Source: Chryseobacterium turcicum (GTDB taxonomy: Bacteria; Bacteroidota; Bacteroidia; Flavobacteriales; Weeksellaceae). Taken from it: 64,000 nt of DNA. The notes below the pieces were generated by a model. It worked only from the letters and a program-made list of their open reading frames with translations, searched no databases and was not told the origin of the DNA. The stretch is from contig NZ_JAJNAY010000001.1 of assembly GCF_021010565.1 (NCBI RefSeq), positions 518,501 through 582,500 on the forward strand, given 5' to 3'. The position numbers and the translations under genes were made by a program. Shown here piece by piece: positions 1 to 8,858 of this stretch. Position 1 is the first letter of the stretch, and each line of letters opens with the position of its first letter.

Positions 1-1
1 C

Positions 2-592
2 ATTGATGGTTTTCTTGATATTCAGAATGGAAATAGCATTATGCTGAATGCTGGAAACACTAATAAATGGCTAAAAGTAACTTTGCAAGGAACGCAAAGC
101 AACAGAAACGGAATTGGTGCAAGAGTGGAAATTTATGGTGCTTGGGGAAAACAGATTCGAGATGTACAAAGTGGGGTAGGATTCAGAAATATGAATACAT
201 TGAATACGCATTTCGGGATTGGTCAGGCTACTGCCATTACAAAAGTGGTGATAAAATGGCCTTCCGGATTGGTTGATATCATCGATAATGTTACGCCAAA
301 TACAACCCTTCACGTAATAGAAGGAGCCAGTTTAGGAACTAAGGAGGTAGAAGATACTCAAAACCTATTGACGGTATATCCAAATCCTGTTCTTGATATT
401 CTTAATTTTAAATCTAACAAAAACTTTACTCCGGTTGATGCAAAAGTGTATGAACTTAGTGGGAAAATGGTTTTACAGACAAAAATTGAGAAAGAATCAA
501 TTTCTGTTAAACAATTAAGTTCGGGCAATTATGTATTGGTTTTAATCGATAAGAATGGAAAAACGTATTCTCAGAAAATAATTAAAAAATAA
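2..592 (+). CDS. C-terminal part of ASPIC/UnbV (CRTAC1-like) protein with T9SS sorting tail
   Basis: The reading frame is open from base 2, so the gene begins left of the window and only about 196 residues are seen. The first ~100 residues carry the ASPIC/UnbV signature: GIGARVEIY, a GVGF stretch, HFGIG, then VVIKWPSG. This domain usually follows VCBS/FG-GAP repeats in secreted proteins. The last ~75 residues (from LLTVYPNPVLD to KIIKK) are a type A sorting domain of the type IX secretion system, so the protein should cross the outer membrane and be released or anchored at the surface. A terminator follows. The function of the family is poorly known; the domain and secretion calls are firm. 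Confidence 0.85.
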   Translation: MDGFLDIQNGNSIMLNAGNTNKWLKVTLQGTQSNRNGIGARVEIYGAWGKQIRDVQSGVGFRNMNTLNTHFGIGQATAITKVVIKWPSGLVDIIDNVTPNTTLHVIEGASLGTKEVEDTQNLLTVYPNPVLDILNFKSNKNFTPVDAKVYELSGKMVLQTKIEKESISVKQLSSGNYVLVLIDKNGKTYSQKIIKK

Positions 593-618
593 GATTCAAT
601 TGTAACTTTAAATTAATT

Positions 619-648
619 CTGCAAAGTCGAAAGGCTTTGCAGTTTTTT
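619..648 (+). terminator. Rho-independent terminator
   Basis: An 8-bp perfect stem CTGCAAAG/CTTTGCAG with an 8-nt loop is followed by TTTTTT. It lies 27 bases after the stop of the plus-strand gene and just before the 3' end of the convergent gene. The T-run is on the plus side only. Confidence 0.8.
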
Positions 649-655
649 ATGAAAA

Positions 656-1825
656 TTAATTATTCTTGGGGCTTATTTTATTTAGAAACAGAAAAGCTGT
701 AATTCCTGAAATTACAGACATTGTACTCGCTAGAATAAAACTGCCAATAATGTATTGCAACAAATTATTTTTCACTAAATCGAAATTCAAATCTTGACTT
801 AAAATATTAGAATCTCCCGAAATGAAAGGCGCTCCCAAAAAGAGTGAAGCTGCAATGATAAACGGAATAAATGGTGGCAAACTAACGTTAGAAGCTACAA
901 AAGCTAAAACTTTATTGAGTTTGAAAAGGACAGATAAAGAAATTACCAATAATGTTTGAAATCCCCAAAACGGAGAAAGTCCGATGAAAACACCAAGAGC
1001 TATGGAAAATGCTTTGACGCGGTTGCTTCCGTCGCTTTCCAGAACATCTTCCTGAATAAATTTTTTAAAACTTTTTTTTCTGAAATTATTAATGAAATTT
1101 CTCGGAATAATATAAAGCAAAGTAATCGTTACTAAAATCGTATTCAAAATACTGATTCTCGTAAAATCTTTAAATGGTCTGAAATGAGAAACCCTTTCTG
1201 CAGGGTCATATAAAACCTTGATGGGAACATTTTTTACAGGAACGTGTCTCCAAGCTGTTCTTACAATAATTTCAATCTCAAATTCAAATTTTGGAGTAAA
1301 ATATTTTTTAGGAATTTTATGTAAAGGATACAATCGATAACCAGATTGTGTGTCTTCAAGCTTTATTCCGGTCTCAAACCAAAACCAAAAATTAGAAAAA
1401 CGATTCCCAAAACTGCTTTTTTTGGGGATACCGTCTTGTGACATATTTCGGTTTCCTATTAATAAAACATCTTGGTTTTCGTTTAATAAATTTTCTACAA
1501 AAACAGGTATGTCATCAGGATAATGTTGTCCGTCTGAATCGATGGTGATGGCATAATCATAACCTGATTCTTTTGCTTTTCTGAAACCTATTTTCAGCGC
1601 ATTTCCTTTTCCTTTGTTTTCTGATAGATTAATAATCGTAATCGAATATTTTTCTAAAATCTGTAAAGTAGAATCGGTAGAGCCATCATTGATAACGATA
1701 ATATTTTCGGTGTAATCTAAAACACCGTCAATCACTCTTTTCAAAGTTTTTTCGTTATTGTAAGTAGGAATTAAAACGCAGATTTTCTTTTCGGAAATTG
1801 CATTTTGTACTTCAGGAAGGGTCAT
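656..1825 (-). CDS. GT2 glycosyltransferase with C-terminal DUF2062 membrane domain
   Basis: Residues ~15-230 are a family 2 glycosyltransferase: VLIPTYNNE near the start, INDGSTDST, and the DxD-like TIDSDGQHYPDD. It resembles polyprenyl-phosphate sugar transferases (DPM/DpgS type). Residues ~250-385 form a hydrophobic DUF2062 domain (GVFIGLSPFWGFQTLL). The same combination recurs in aryl-polyene and flexirubin loci, sometimes fused to an LpxL-type acyltransferase, which is absent here. It is the last gene of the minus-strand pigment block and starts 4 bases after the preceding gene stops. A role in attaching or modifying the pigment at the membrane is an inference. Confidence 0.85.
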   Translation of the reverse strand: MTLPEVQNAISEKKICVLIPTYNNEKTLKRVIDGVLDYTENIIVINDGSTDSTLQILEKYSITIINLSENKGKGNALKIGFRKAKESGYDYAITIDSDGQHYPDDIPVFVENLLNENQDVLLIGNRNMSQDGIPKKSSFGNRFSNFWFWFETGIKLEDTQSGYRLYPLHKIPKKYFTPKFEFEIEIIVRTAWRHVPVKNVPIKVLYDPAERVSHFRPFKDFTRISILNTILVTITLLYIIPRNFINNFRKKSFKKFIQEDVLESDGSNRVKAFSIALGVFIGLSPFWGFQTLLVISLSVLFKLNKVLAFVASNVSLPPFIPFIIAASLFLGAPFISGDSNILSQDLNFDLVKNNLLQYIIGSFILASTMSVISGITAFLFLNKISPKNN

Positions 1826-1829
1826 TGTT

Positions 1830-2306
1830 TTATTTTAGCATTGCTTTTTCTGCGTCTGTCATGGTCTTAGACTGCGTTGCGAACTTCTTGATATAAGTTT
1901 TTAGCGCTGCATTTTGTTTGCTGTAATTATTTAAGAGAAAGGCTTTGTCGTCTTTTAAACTTCCGCGATATCCTACAATCTTAGGAATGTTTTCCTGAAC
2001 GCTCATTCTTATAACTCTCAATTCGGCGTTATTCGGATTACTTTTAATAATACTTTCAAGACTTGTCGCTCCAGATTTTACGAGTGCTTTTCTGTTTTTG
2101 GTTACAATTTTGGCCTCCATTATTTTCGCAGCAGCTTTATAACCTGTTGTTACCGCATCAGAACCTGTTTGCTTTTCAGCAATCGTAATAAAGCTTTGCG
2201 TATTTGCCGTGGAAGAATTTGCTTTTTCATAGCTATTTCTCAAATCTTCAAGGTCTGATTGAAAGAACAGAAAAAAAGCGGTCAGAAACGAGAAAATAAG
2301 TTTCAT
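1830..2306 (-). CDS. small secreted protein of the pigment locus, unknown function
   Basis: A protein of 158 residues with an N-terminal signal peptide (KLIFSFLTAFFLFFQS) and a mostly helical, lysine- and alanine-rich mature part. I see no catalytic motif. Similar short exported proteins accompany flexirubin/aryl-polyene genes. It is 4 bases from the downstream glycosyltransferase gene and so very likely co-transcribed with it. A periplasmic accessory role fits the context but is not shown by the sequence. Confidence 0.7.
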   Translation of the reverse strand: MKLIFSFLTAFFLFFQSDLEDLRNSYEKANSSTANTQSFITIAEKQTGSDAVTTGYKAAAKIMEAKIVTKNRKALVKSGATSLESIIKSNPNNAELRVIRMSVQENIPKIVGYRGSLKDDKAFLLNNYSKQNAALKTYIKKFATQSKTMTDAEKAMLK

Positions 2307-2395
2307 ATGGAGATAATTTTGTTTTTAATGGTCATATGGAATCGCAGTCTTTTTCATTGAAATTTGTGCTCCAAAATATTTAGCGATTTCATAGT

Positions 2396-2767
2396 CTATT
2401 TTTTATAGTTTACCGACATTTTTAATGCAATAGTCTCGCCAAAAGAAGTCACGTTTTTTACTTTAATTTCTTCTTCGCCTTCCTTAATATCCAGTTGTAA
2501 AGTTAAATCCGGCGTTTCAAAAGGATTGATAATTGCCATAAATTTGACGTTGGAAGCCGATTTTAGAAATAATTTCTTGCCTGTAAATTCTTCGGTCAGT
2601 TCTTTTACAATCTGCATCATACAAACCCCTGGTGTTACAGGATTTCCTGGAAAATGTCCTTTAAAAATATCGTGATTTTTGTTCAGAGAAATATGAGCAG
2701 TAAAACTTCCGTTTTCTGCTTTTTCGTGAGATTCTAAAGTGTAAAAATCGGTGAGAATAGTTTGCAT
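2396..2767 (-). CDS. ApeI/FabZ-like hot-dog dehydratase
   Basis: A protein of 123 residues with one hot-dog fold. The HFPGNPVTPGV motif (catalytic-type His at ~38) matches FabZ/FabA 3-hydroxyacyl-ACP dehydratases and the ApeI subfamily of aryl-polyene loci. The Glu found 14 residues after the His in FabZ (EAMAQ) aligns with Gln52 here (MMQIVKEL), so this subunit may lack half of the catalytic pair or depend on a partner. It would remove water from the 3-hydroxyacyl chain during polyene elongation. It starts 5 bases after the porin-like gene stops. Confidence 0.8.
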   Translation of the reverse strand: MQTILTDFYTLESHEKAENGSFTAHISLNKNHDIFKGHFPGNPVTPGVCMMQIVKELTEEFTGKKLFLKSASNVKFMAIINPFETPDLTLQLDIKEGEEEIKVKNVTSFGETIALKMSVNYKK

Positions 2768-2772
2768 TACAA

Positions 2773-3390
2773 TTATTTTTTCATGTTAAATGTATAGTAA
2801 AGTCCTGCTTGAAAAACTACATTGGCATGTTTACCCTGATAATTATTGATAGTATGTAAAAAACCATGTTTTACTCGTGCTTCAACACCTAAATTTTGAG
2901 TAATGTCATATCCACCTCCTGCGGTGATTCCTATATCGAAATCATAAGAAGGATTAAAATCTTTTTCGACAACAATATCAACGGTTGGTCCTACAAGAAC
3001 ATTAAAGTTTTTAAAATAAAATTTATTTATAAGTTGAGTCCCAAAATACGAAATTTTATATTCATTTCTCGTATGTTTTATAGGAGTTTCGACTTTTGAG
3101 CCTTGCCTTGAATAATTAAATTCTGGTTGTAAAGCATAAAATTTGGCGAGTCTTATATTTCCGAAAAAACCGATATAGAAATCAGTACGATTTGTAAATT
3201 TATAGGGAATTTCAACAGGAGAATAAGAATCTGTACCCTCATTGAACTCAATTTCTCCATTTTGAACAGTCCCTTTTCCTTGAGTAAAATGGGTGAAATT
3301 TGCTCCAGCTCTTAATCCAAGCTTAAAAGTTACTTGTGCAAAAGACAAACTTGAGAAAAATAAAAAGGCTAAGAAATGAATTTTTTTCAT
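2773..3390 (-). CDS. small outer-membrane beta-barrel protein
   Basis: A protein of 205 residues: signal peptide (MKKIHFLAFLFFSSLSFAQ), then alternating amphipathic strands typical of PorT/OmpA-like barrels (KLGLRAGANFTHF, DFYIGFFGNIRL, EARVKHGF) and a terminal aromatic strand (GLYYTFNMKK). Bacteroidota carry many such proteins. Being 5-7 bases from its neighbours, it belongs to the pigment operon. Carotenoid-like flexirubins lie in the outer membrane, so a role in placing or holding the pigment there is a reasonable guess. Confidence 0.75.
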   Translation of the reverse strand: MKKIHFLAFLFFSSLSFAQVTFKLGLRAGANFTHFTQGKGTVQNGEIEFNEGTDSYSPVEIPYKFTNRTDFYIGFFGNIRLAKFYALQPEFNYSRQGSKVETPIKHTRNEYKISYFGTQLINKFYFKNFNVLVGPTVDIVVEKDFNPSYDFDIGITAGGGYDITQNLGVEARVKHGFLHTINNYQGKHANVVFQAGLYYTFNMKK

Positions 3391-3397
3391 GAATGGT

Positions 3398-4033
3398 TTA
3401 TTCAGTTTCAGTGATTTGAAATAGTTTTATATTGATTTTGAAATCTTTATGTTGAAGATTCAAACTATCGGCGAAGATAGGTGTTTTTGCATCAAAAGTA
3501 AAATCGATTTTCTCCTTATTGTTCTTGGTATAAATGATTTGTTTAAGCATATTATTTTCTTTGTTGAAAAATAAATAATAGTTTTTCTTATCAATTTTTG
3601 AAAGATAAATTTTAGAATTTTCATTTTCAAAACTTTCATGTACAGCATATTTTTGCTTTAAAAGTTCCTGAAAATCACTTTTCAAAAAATTAATAACGAT
3701 TTTTTTATCTAAATCAGGAAGAACGTAATTTAATTTAAAATCATTTTCTGAAACTTCAAAGTCAATCAATTTATTTCCAAAGTCTGAAGTTAATACGACA
3801 CGATGGGTTGTTTCGCTGATTTTTTTTAGAATTAAAATTCCGCTGACGTGATTTTTATAAATATCCATTTGGCATTTATAAACGTAATCTTCTTTTGATG
3901 AAAAATATAGATTTTCAACCGTTTTTTCTGAATTAGAAACAGATTTTACATCGGTAAGCTTGTACGTTTTACACGAAACCAGCAGCAAGCAAATCAGACT
4001 ATAAAGAAAACTCTGAAGCAGGAATCGGCGCAT
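3398..4033 (-). CDS. outer-membrane-type lipoprotein next to LolA
   Basis: I place the start at the Met giving MRRFLLQSFLYSLICLLLVSCK, a good lipoprotein signal with lipobox LVSC. A longer frame starting at 4072 would put a hydrophilic tail before the signal. The gene then overlaps the lolA-like gene by 35 bases. The mature part is beta-rich and lysine-rich with no motif I recognise; LolB- or DUF4292-like folds are possible. Pigment loci often pair a LolA-like carrier with a lipoprotein, so it may be the acceptor for that carrier. Confidence 0.7.
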   Translation of the reverse strand: MRRFLLQSFLYSLICLLLVSCKTYKLTDVKSVSNSEKTVENLYFSSKEDYVYKCQMDIYKNHVSGILILKKISETTHRVVLTSDFGNKLIDFEVSENDFKLNYVLPDLDKKIVINFLKSDFQELLKQKYAVHESFENENSKIYLSKIDKKNYYLFFNKENNMLKQIIYTKNNKEKIDFTFDAKTPIFADSLNLQHKDFKINIKLFQITETE

Positions 4034-4625
4034 TGATTTTTGTGTTTTTGAACATAATATTGGTCGTGTCACCTGAAGCTTCCGTCATATTAACCTGCGA
4101 AACCGTCGTCTGATTTTTAGGAAAATGAAGCTCAATTTGCTTGATATATTTCAATAATTGAGCCGATTTCGGAGTAAACTTTGCGATGTTGGAGGTTCCG
4201 TTTTTAAAATAGGCAACCGCAAATTCTGGGTCACTAAACATTTTTCCGTTTGAACTTCCTACAATCAGTTTATTGATTTTTTCAAAAGTTTTGCTCTTTG
4301 CATCCACGGAAGATTTCTTTCCCTGGTCGTTGATGAAGATTTTATTATCCTTAAAAATAATGCTGTATTGATATGGTTTTGTGTATTTCCAGCTTAATGT
4401 ATTTGGTGATTTTAAAGACATTTTTCCATAAGTAACAATGCTTTTATCCAAAAAATCCATCTTTTTGGTTTGCGTAAAGTCGCTTTGTAAAGTCTTTATT
4501 TCTTTTGTTTCTGATGAAATATTAGAGACAAACGCTTTTATTTCCGCACTTGTCATCGCTGTGTTTTGTGCAAAAACAAAGCCTGAAATTAATAAGAATG
4601 CTCCGAGAGCTATATTTTTTATCAT
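3999..4625 (-). CDS. LolA-like outer-membrane lipoprotein carrier
   Basis: A protein of 208 residues with a signal peptide ending VFAQ and the LolA pattern: LQSDFTQTKKMDFLDKSIVTYGKMSLKSPN, then LSWKYTKPYQY, then a series of beta strands. LolA carries hydrophobic lipids of lipoproteins through the periplasm. Dedicated copies are regular members of aryl-polyene and flexirubin loci, where they probably carry the pigment rather than general lipoproteins. Its 3' end overlaps the next lipoprotein gene, which supports a carrier-acceptor pair. Family assignment is firm; the substrate is inferred. Confidence 0.85.
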   Translation of the reverse strand: MIKNIALGAFLLISGFVFAQNTAMTSAEIKAFVSNISSETKEIKTLQSDFTQTKKMDFLDKSIVTYGKMSLKSPNTLSWKYTKPYQYSIIFKDNKIFINDQGKKSSVDAKSKTFEKINKLIVGSSNGKMFSDPEFAVAYFKNGTSNIAKFTPKSAQLLKYIKQIELHFPKNQTTVSQVNMTEASGDTTNIMFKNTKINAPIPASEFSL

Positions 4626-4792
4626 TATTTTTATTTTAAAATCTAACTACAAAAGGCACAAACGTTTTTTATAACACATAAGTTACTTGAAAGTTCGCAA
4701 TTCGACTTGTTAAAAGAACACATTAGTTTTTGAAAATCTTTGATTTTCGCCTTATGTGAACTTCTATTTTCAAAGTATTAAACTTAAAAAAA

Positions 4793-5551
4793 CTAATGTG
4801 TTAAAGCTTTTGTGGTTAAAATATTATCAATTCTAAAAGTTGAATACTTTTCACGTTCCAAAAATAGTAATAAATCTACCAAAACATTGTACGTTTTTTC
4901 TGATGTGTCGTGAAGCAGAATAATGCTGCCTTTTTTTAAGTTTTTGGTGACTTTTCGATGAATTTTTTTCTCATTTTCTGTAATCGTATCTAAAGAACGA
5001 ACATTCCAGCCGATGCTTTTCTTATGAGTTTTTTGGATTGCTTTTGCAATATTCGGATTGGTAACGCCAAAAGGAGGTCTGTATAAATTGGTTTTGATAT
5101 TTCTGACTTTCATCATTACTTCATCACATTTTTGAATTTCTTCAATCATCTTTGAAGTGGATAAAAAACCAGTATTATTAGAATGTGAAAACGTATGATT
5201 CCCAATGGTATGACCTTCAGCAATGATTCTTTGAAACGTTTCGGGATATTTTTCGATTTGTTTTCCGATACAGAAAAAAGTCGCTTTGATATTATTCTCT
5301 TTTAGTAAGTCTAAAAACTTCGGTGTAAACTCGGTCGGTCCATCATCAAAAGTCAAAGCCACTTCTTTGATTTTTGTTCTTTTATGGGTAAAACTGTTGA
5401 CAAAATAGCTTAATGTGATGTCGAATGAACCCCAAATAACAACCGCTGAAAATAGGATGAAGCAAAAGATGTAAACCCAAAATGTAGCCTGAAATGCATA
5501 GATAAAAACGTTGCAGAAAATGTAAAAAACAATGAATGGATAATGTTTCAT
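4793..5551 (-). CDS. NodB-family polysaccharide deacetylase
   Basis: Two hydrophobic segments near the N terminus (residues ~5-45) anchor the protein. The NodB domain follows with all five motifs: TFDDG, HTIGNHTFSHSN, RPPFG, WNVRSLDT and ILLHD. The Asp/His/His metal site is therefore intact. The family removes N- or O-acetyl groups from sugars. Flexirubin loci commonly include one member, whose substrate is unsettled. A 167-base gap with repeat-like text separates it from the lolA-like gene downstream. Confidence 0.85.
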   Translation of the reverse strand: MKHYPFIVFYIFCNVFIYAFQATFWVYIFCFILFSAVVIWGSFDITLSYFVNSFTHKRTKIKEVALTFDDGPTEFTPKFLDLLKENNIKATFFCIGKQIEKYPETFQRIIAEGHTIGNHTFSHSNNTGFLSTSKMIEEIQKCDEVMMKVRNIKTNLYRPPFGVTNPNIAKAIQKTHKKSIGWNVRSLDTITENEKKIHRKVTKNLKKGSIILLHDTSEKTYNVLVDLLLFLEREKYSTFRIDNILTTKALTH

Positions 5552-5569
5552 TTTGACTGGTTTTTTAAA

Positions 5570-6244
5570 TTATTCTATTAATCTGCTGTTCAATAATGTT
5601 TTTCGACCTTCTTTATCGATAAAATATTTCTTAATCCATAAACAGTCTCTGTTATAAACATATTGATAATTAAGCACAACCGCATCTTTAAAATCATAAT
5701 CTTGAAGAATAATATTTTCGTCTTTTAATCTGATAGACTTTGTCTTATTTTCTATAATGTTCTTGCATTTATCATAAGAAAAGCTATTCATGCTACCTGT
5801 TATGTAACCTAATGATCCGTTAAATTGCCGTTCATACTGTTTTGAAATAAGTCCCTCCTTATTATATTGATAAGTTTTTGAATATACAGAGAGAATTCCG
5901 TGTTCTGAGGTTAATTGATTTTTATCATTGTAAAAATAATTAATCTCAGAATCGCGCATTAAATTACCAGTACTTGAATAGGTATTATTAATAGTGTCTT
6001 TTTCCAAGATTTCTATCGAGCTATCAATTTTAGTAGTTGAAATTAAAGAGTCATCCTCAAATATTTCTTCTAAAAAAGGTTTTCCGTTTTTCAAATGATA
6101 AACAGTAGTTTGATTTGAATGACTATTAATGATTGCTACTTTTGAGTACTTAATCCAATTTGGATTTTCCTCTAAAACTTTTTGGCTATAAAACGACTGA
6201 GGTATTAAAATGAATAGAAAACAGATTAAAGAGTAGTATTTCAT
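5570..6244 (-). CDS. secreted protein of unknown function
   Basis: A protein of 224 residues with a signal peptide ending SFYSQ. The mature part has repeated short phrases of the type YHLKNGKP, NYFYNDKNQL, TYQYNKEGL and NSFSYDKCKN, which resemble the tyrosine-rich beta-strand repeats of toxin_15/RHS-like antitoxin-type exported proteins common in Bacteroidota. No enzyme motif is visible. It lies 18 bases upstream of the deacetylase and 10 bases downstream of the ketosynthase-like gene, so it shares their transcript. Confidence 0.65.
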   Translation of the reverse strand: MKYYSLICFLFILIPQSFYSQKVLEENPNWIKYSKVAIINSHSNQTTVYHLKNGKPFLEEIFEDDSLISTTKIDSSIEILEKDTINNTYSSTGNLMRDSEINYFYNDKNQLTSEHGILSVYSKTYQYNKEGLISKQYERQFNGSLGYITGSMNSFSYDKCKNIIENKTKSIRLKDENIILQDYDFKDAVVLNYQYVYNRDCLWIKKYFIDKEGRKTLLNSRLIE

Positions 6245-6254
6245 CTTTTTAGAT

Positions 6255-7316
6255 TTAAGTTTTCTCTAAGAAAACTAGACTATGGTCATTTCCTCCTAAG
6301 TGATTATAAAGAAGTATATTTTTAATACTTTCTTTTTTTATATTATTAATCATCATCACTTCAGGAATTTCCTGATTTTTTAAAATATGACAGGCCATAA
6401 ATGTTGAAAACCCATTTGCTGTATTGAATTCTCCACTCAAATGCTTGTAATATAATTGTGATGAATTTGGAAATATTTCCGAAGCATTTTTATAATAAAC
6501 ATCAGATTCAGAATCTCCACTAAATCCTAAAATAACAGCATCAATATCCTGAGTTGTTAATTGAGTCTTTGTTAAAAAATCTTCAATGAATTTTTGAGTT
6601 TCATTTAAATCTAATTGATTAATAATTTGAATATCTGTAAGTTTAGCATAAGTGCTTTCTGTTTTTTCTTTTCCTAAAACAAAAAAACTAGAACCTTCTC
6701 CCCAAATAACTCCATCAGTTTTTGAGTTTAAATAATCAACGGGAAAATTTTCTTCTTTTTTGATGGTATTGTTTAATTTGTACAATTCCATTGTTCTATC
6801 GGTTTGTTCGTCTGTAGAACCCACCAAAATGTTTGAAGCTTCATCATCATTGATTTGAAGTTGAGCATCCAACAGAGAAAATTCTAGAGAAGAAGAGGTG
6901 TTGACGTATGTGAAATTATAGCCGTGACATTGCAATCCCAAAGCGATTTGTCCTGCAACGGTATTGTGAGTCGATTGAATAAAATAAGTAGGAGTCAGAA
7001 ATTCTTCATTATTTTCCAAAACATTTTTAAGAAATTTTTCAGAGTCTTGTGAACAACCCATTCCTGTTCCTACAATTACAGCATCAGGATTTTCTATTCC
7101 GGCTTCTTTTAGTGCGAAGTGGGAAGCTACGGAGCTCATTTTTACAGTTTTAGACATTCTTCTGCTTGCTGCAGGCGGAATGAATTGTTTGTAATTGGGC
7201 TCAATAGCTTTTAAAATCTGAGCTGAATTTTCAGGTTTTAAATTACTGAAAAAGTTTTCGTTTAAAGTGTCCTGAACCGAGATGCAGGCTGCACTGTTGA
7301 TGTAAACGGGGCTCAC
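6255..7316 (-). CDS. degenerate ketosynthase, chain-length-factor-like partner
   Basis: The fold is a beta-ketoacyl synthase of ~353 residues, but every catalytic position is changed: the active-site Cys aligns with Thr in YVNTSSSLEFS, HGTAT is replaced by LGFSGDSESD, and the second His of GHTLAA becomes Glu in GEFNTANG. This is the pattern of chain length factors, which pair with an active ketosynthase; ApeC in aryl-polyene loci is comparable. I prefer the GTG start at 7316, because its GTGA overlap with the stop of the preceding ketosynthase gives tight coupling and the protein then begins just before VYINSAACIS; an ATG at 7343 is also in frame. Confidence 0.8.
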   Translation of the reverse strand: MSPVYINSAACISVQDTLNENFFSNLKPENSAQILKAIEPNYKQFIPPAASRRMSKTVKMSSVASHFALKEAGIENPDAVIVGTGMGCSQDSEKFLKNVLENNEEFLTPTYFIQSTHNTVAGQIALGLQCHGYNFTYVNTSSSLEFSLLDAQLQINDDEASNILVGSTDEQTDRTMELYKLNNTIKKEENFPVDYLNSKTDGVIWGEGSSFFVLGKEKTESTYAKLTDIQIINQLDLNETQKFIEDFLTKTQLTTQDIDAVILGFSGDSESDVYYKNASEIFPNSSQLYYKHLSGEFNTANGFSTFMACHILKNQEIPEVMMINNIKKESIKNILLYNHLGGNDHSLVFLEKT

Positions 7317-8512
7317 GATTTTGAAAAAATTAAGGTTGAACAATTTCCTCCAAACCCAAACGAATTGGAAAGAACGTGATTGATGTTTTTTTCTTTCAAT
7401 TCTGTAACGGGTTTTAAGTCAAATTCTTCCATTTTTGTTTTAAAATTCAAATTTGGGAAAATGACGTTGTTTTGCATTGCCAAAATTGAATAAACAGCTT
7501 CAATTCCTGCAGCAGCAGCTAAAGTGTGACCTGTAAATGCTTTTGTAGAACTGAATTCCGGAACTTGATTTTCTCCAAAAATTCTTATCATCGCAATTCC
7601 TTCCGACAAATCGTTGTTTGGTGTTGCCGTTCCGTGAACGTTGATATAATCGATGTTTTCCTTCTCTAAACCAGAAACTTTCAATGCTTTTTCCATTGCT
7701 AGATAAGCACCTTGTCCGTTTTCTGAAGAAGCGGTTTGATGATGTGCATCATTGGCGTTTCCATATCCTGAAAGATAGGCTAAAACCTTTTTGTTTTCTT
7801 TTTTTACCAATTCGTCAGATTCCAAAATAATAAACGCGGCTGCTTCACCAAGATTCAGACCTTTTCTGTCGTTGTCGAAAGGGGTGTTGTAAGAATCTGT
7901 AAGAATCATTAACGTGTTGAATCCATTTAAAGTGAATTTTGAAAGAGAATCTGTTCCGCCAACAATCACACGGTCTAAAACGCCATTTTTAATGAGTTTC
8001 GCACCCATCATAATTGCATTGGCAGCTGATGAACAAGCAGTACTGATGGTAGAAACCATTCCTTTCAAGCCTAATGATTCTGCAATGGCAAGCGATGAAT
8101 TTCCTGCATCGTGAGCGTCAATGTATTTTTGCTTTTCAGGGAAATCTTCGTAAGAATAGAAATATTTTTCGGTAACGTCCATTCCGCCCACGCTTGTGGA
8201 AGAAATAAGCCCGGTTTTGTACTCGTTAACATCCGAAATTTTGGCACTTTCTACGGCTTCTTTAGCGGCAATCATTCCTAATAAAGCGGTTCTTGTCGCA
8301 TTGTTGTCTTCAGCAAGCTGAAGTTTCTGCACTAAGGCTTCATTAGATAATTTTATTTCGCCCGTTTTGAATTTTCCGGAAAGACTGGTTTCAAACATTT
8401 CGATATCTGAGATACCATGTTTACCGGTCGTTAGCGAAATAAAATTTTCCTCAACATTGTTACCAATGGAGGAAATAATGCCCATTCCTGTAATGGCAAT
8501 TTTTTGACTCAT
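7313..8512 (-). CDS. beta-ketoacyl-ACP synthase (KS, FabF/ApeO-like)
   Basis: A protein of 399 residues of the KAS II type with a full Cys-His-His triad: Cys160 in STACSSAANA, the His of NVHGTATPNND and the His of TKAFTGHTLAAA. It would extend the polyene chain on an ACP by Claisen condensation with malonyl-ACP. The next gene codes for its catalytically empty paralogue and is translationally coupled by an overlap, so the two probably form a heterodimer as in type II aryl-polyene synthases. The ACP gene lies just upstream across a hairpin. Confidence 0.9.
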   Translation of the reverse strand: MSQKIAITGMGIISSIGNNVEENFISLTTGKHGISDIEMFETSLSGKFKTGEIKLSNEALVQKLQLAEDNNATRTALLGMIAAKEAVESAKISDVNEYKTGLISSTSVGGMDVTEKYFYSYEDFPEKQKYIDAHDAGNSSLAIAESLGLKGMVSTISTACSSAANAIMMGAKLIKNGVLDRVIVGGTDSLSKFTLNGFNTLMILTDSYNTPFDNDRKGLNLGEAAAFIILESDELVKKENKKVLAYLSGYGNANDAHHQTASSENGQGAYLAMEKALKVSGLEKENIDYINVHGTATPNNDLSEGIAMIRIFGENQVPEFSSTKAFTGHTLAAAAGIEAVYSILAMQNNVIFPNLNFKTKMEEFDLKPVTELKEKNINHVLSNSFGFGGNCSTLIFSKS

Positions 8513-8529
8513 CTTTTACCAAATGTAAC

Positions 8530-8581
8530 AATGCATCAATGTAACAGTTTACCAATTGCTAGACTGTTATATTGATACATT
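8530..8581 (-). repeat. long imperfect palindrome between ACP and ketosynthase genes
   Basis: The arms AATGCATCAATGTAACAGT (8530-8548) and ACTGTTATATTGATACATT (8563-8581) pair over 19 bp with two mismatches that become G-U in RNA. The loop is 14 nt. It has no T-run in either direction, so it is more likely a stabilising or processing hairpin, or a mobile intergenic palindrome, than a terminator. Confidence 0.7.
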
Positions 8582-8592
8582 GGTATATTAAT

Positions 8593-8850
8593 TTATTTTG
8601 TTCTGTTTTCTTCGATGAATTTTGCCATCACCTCGATAGATTGGAAGATTTCTTTTCCTTTTTTAGGGTCAGATAATTTAATTCCGTAGTCTTTGTCAAG
8701 AAGTACAATTAATTCTAGAGCGTCGATAGAATCTAATCCAAGACCACCACCAAAAAGAGGGTCTGTATCTTTAATTTCTTCTATTGCAACGTCTTCAAGA
8801 TTAAGAGTTTCGATGATTTTGTTTTTTAATTCTAATTTTAAATCTTCCAT
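8593..8850 (-). CDS. acyl carrier protein
   Basis: An acidic protein of 85 residues with the phosphopantetheine site GLGLDSIDALEL (Ser41) and the usual four-helix pattern. It carries the growing chain for the ketosynthases, dehydratases and thioesterase of this locus. It is distinct from a housekeeping AcpP in having DSID rather than DSLD. Only one ACP gene is visible here, while aryl-polyene systems often have two. Long hairpins lie on both sides of the gene. Confidence 0.9.
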   Translation of the reverse strand: MEDLKLELKNKIIETLNLEDVAIEEIKDTDPLFGGGLGLDSIDALELIVLLDKDYGIKLSDPKKGKEIFQSIEVMAKFIEENRTK

Positions 8851-8858
8851 AAAAATTA

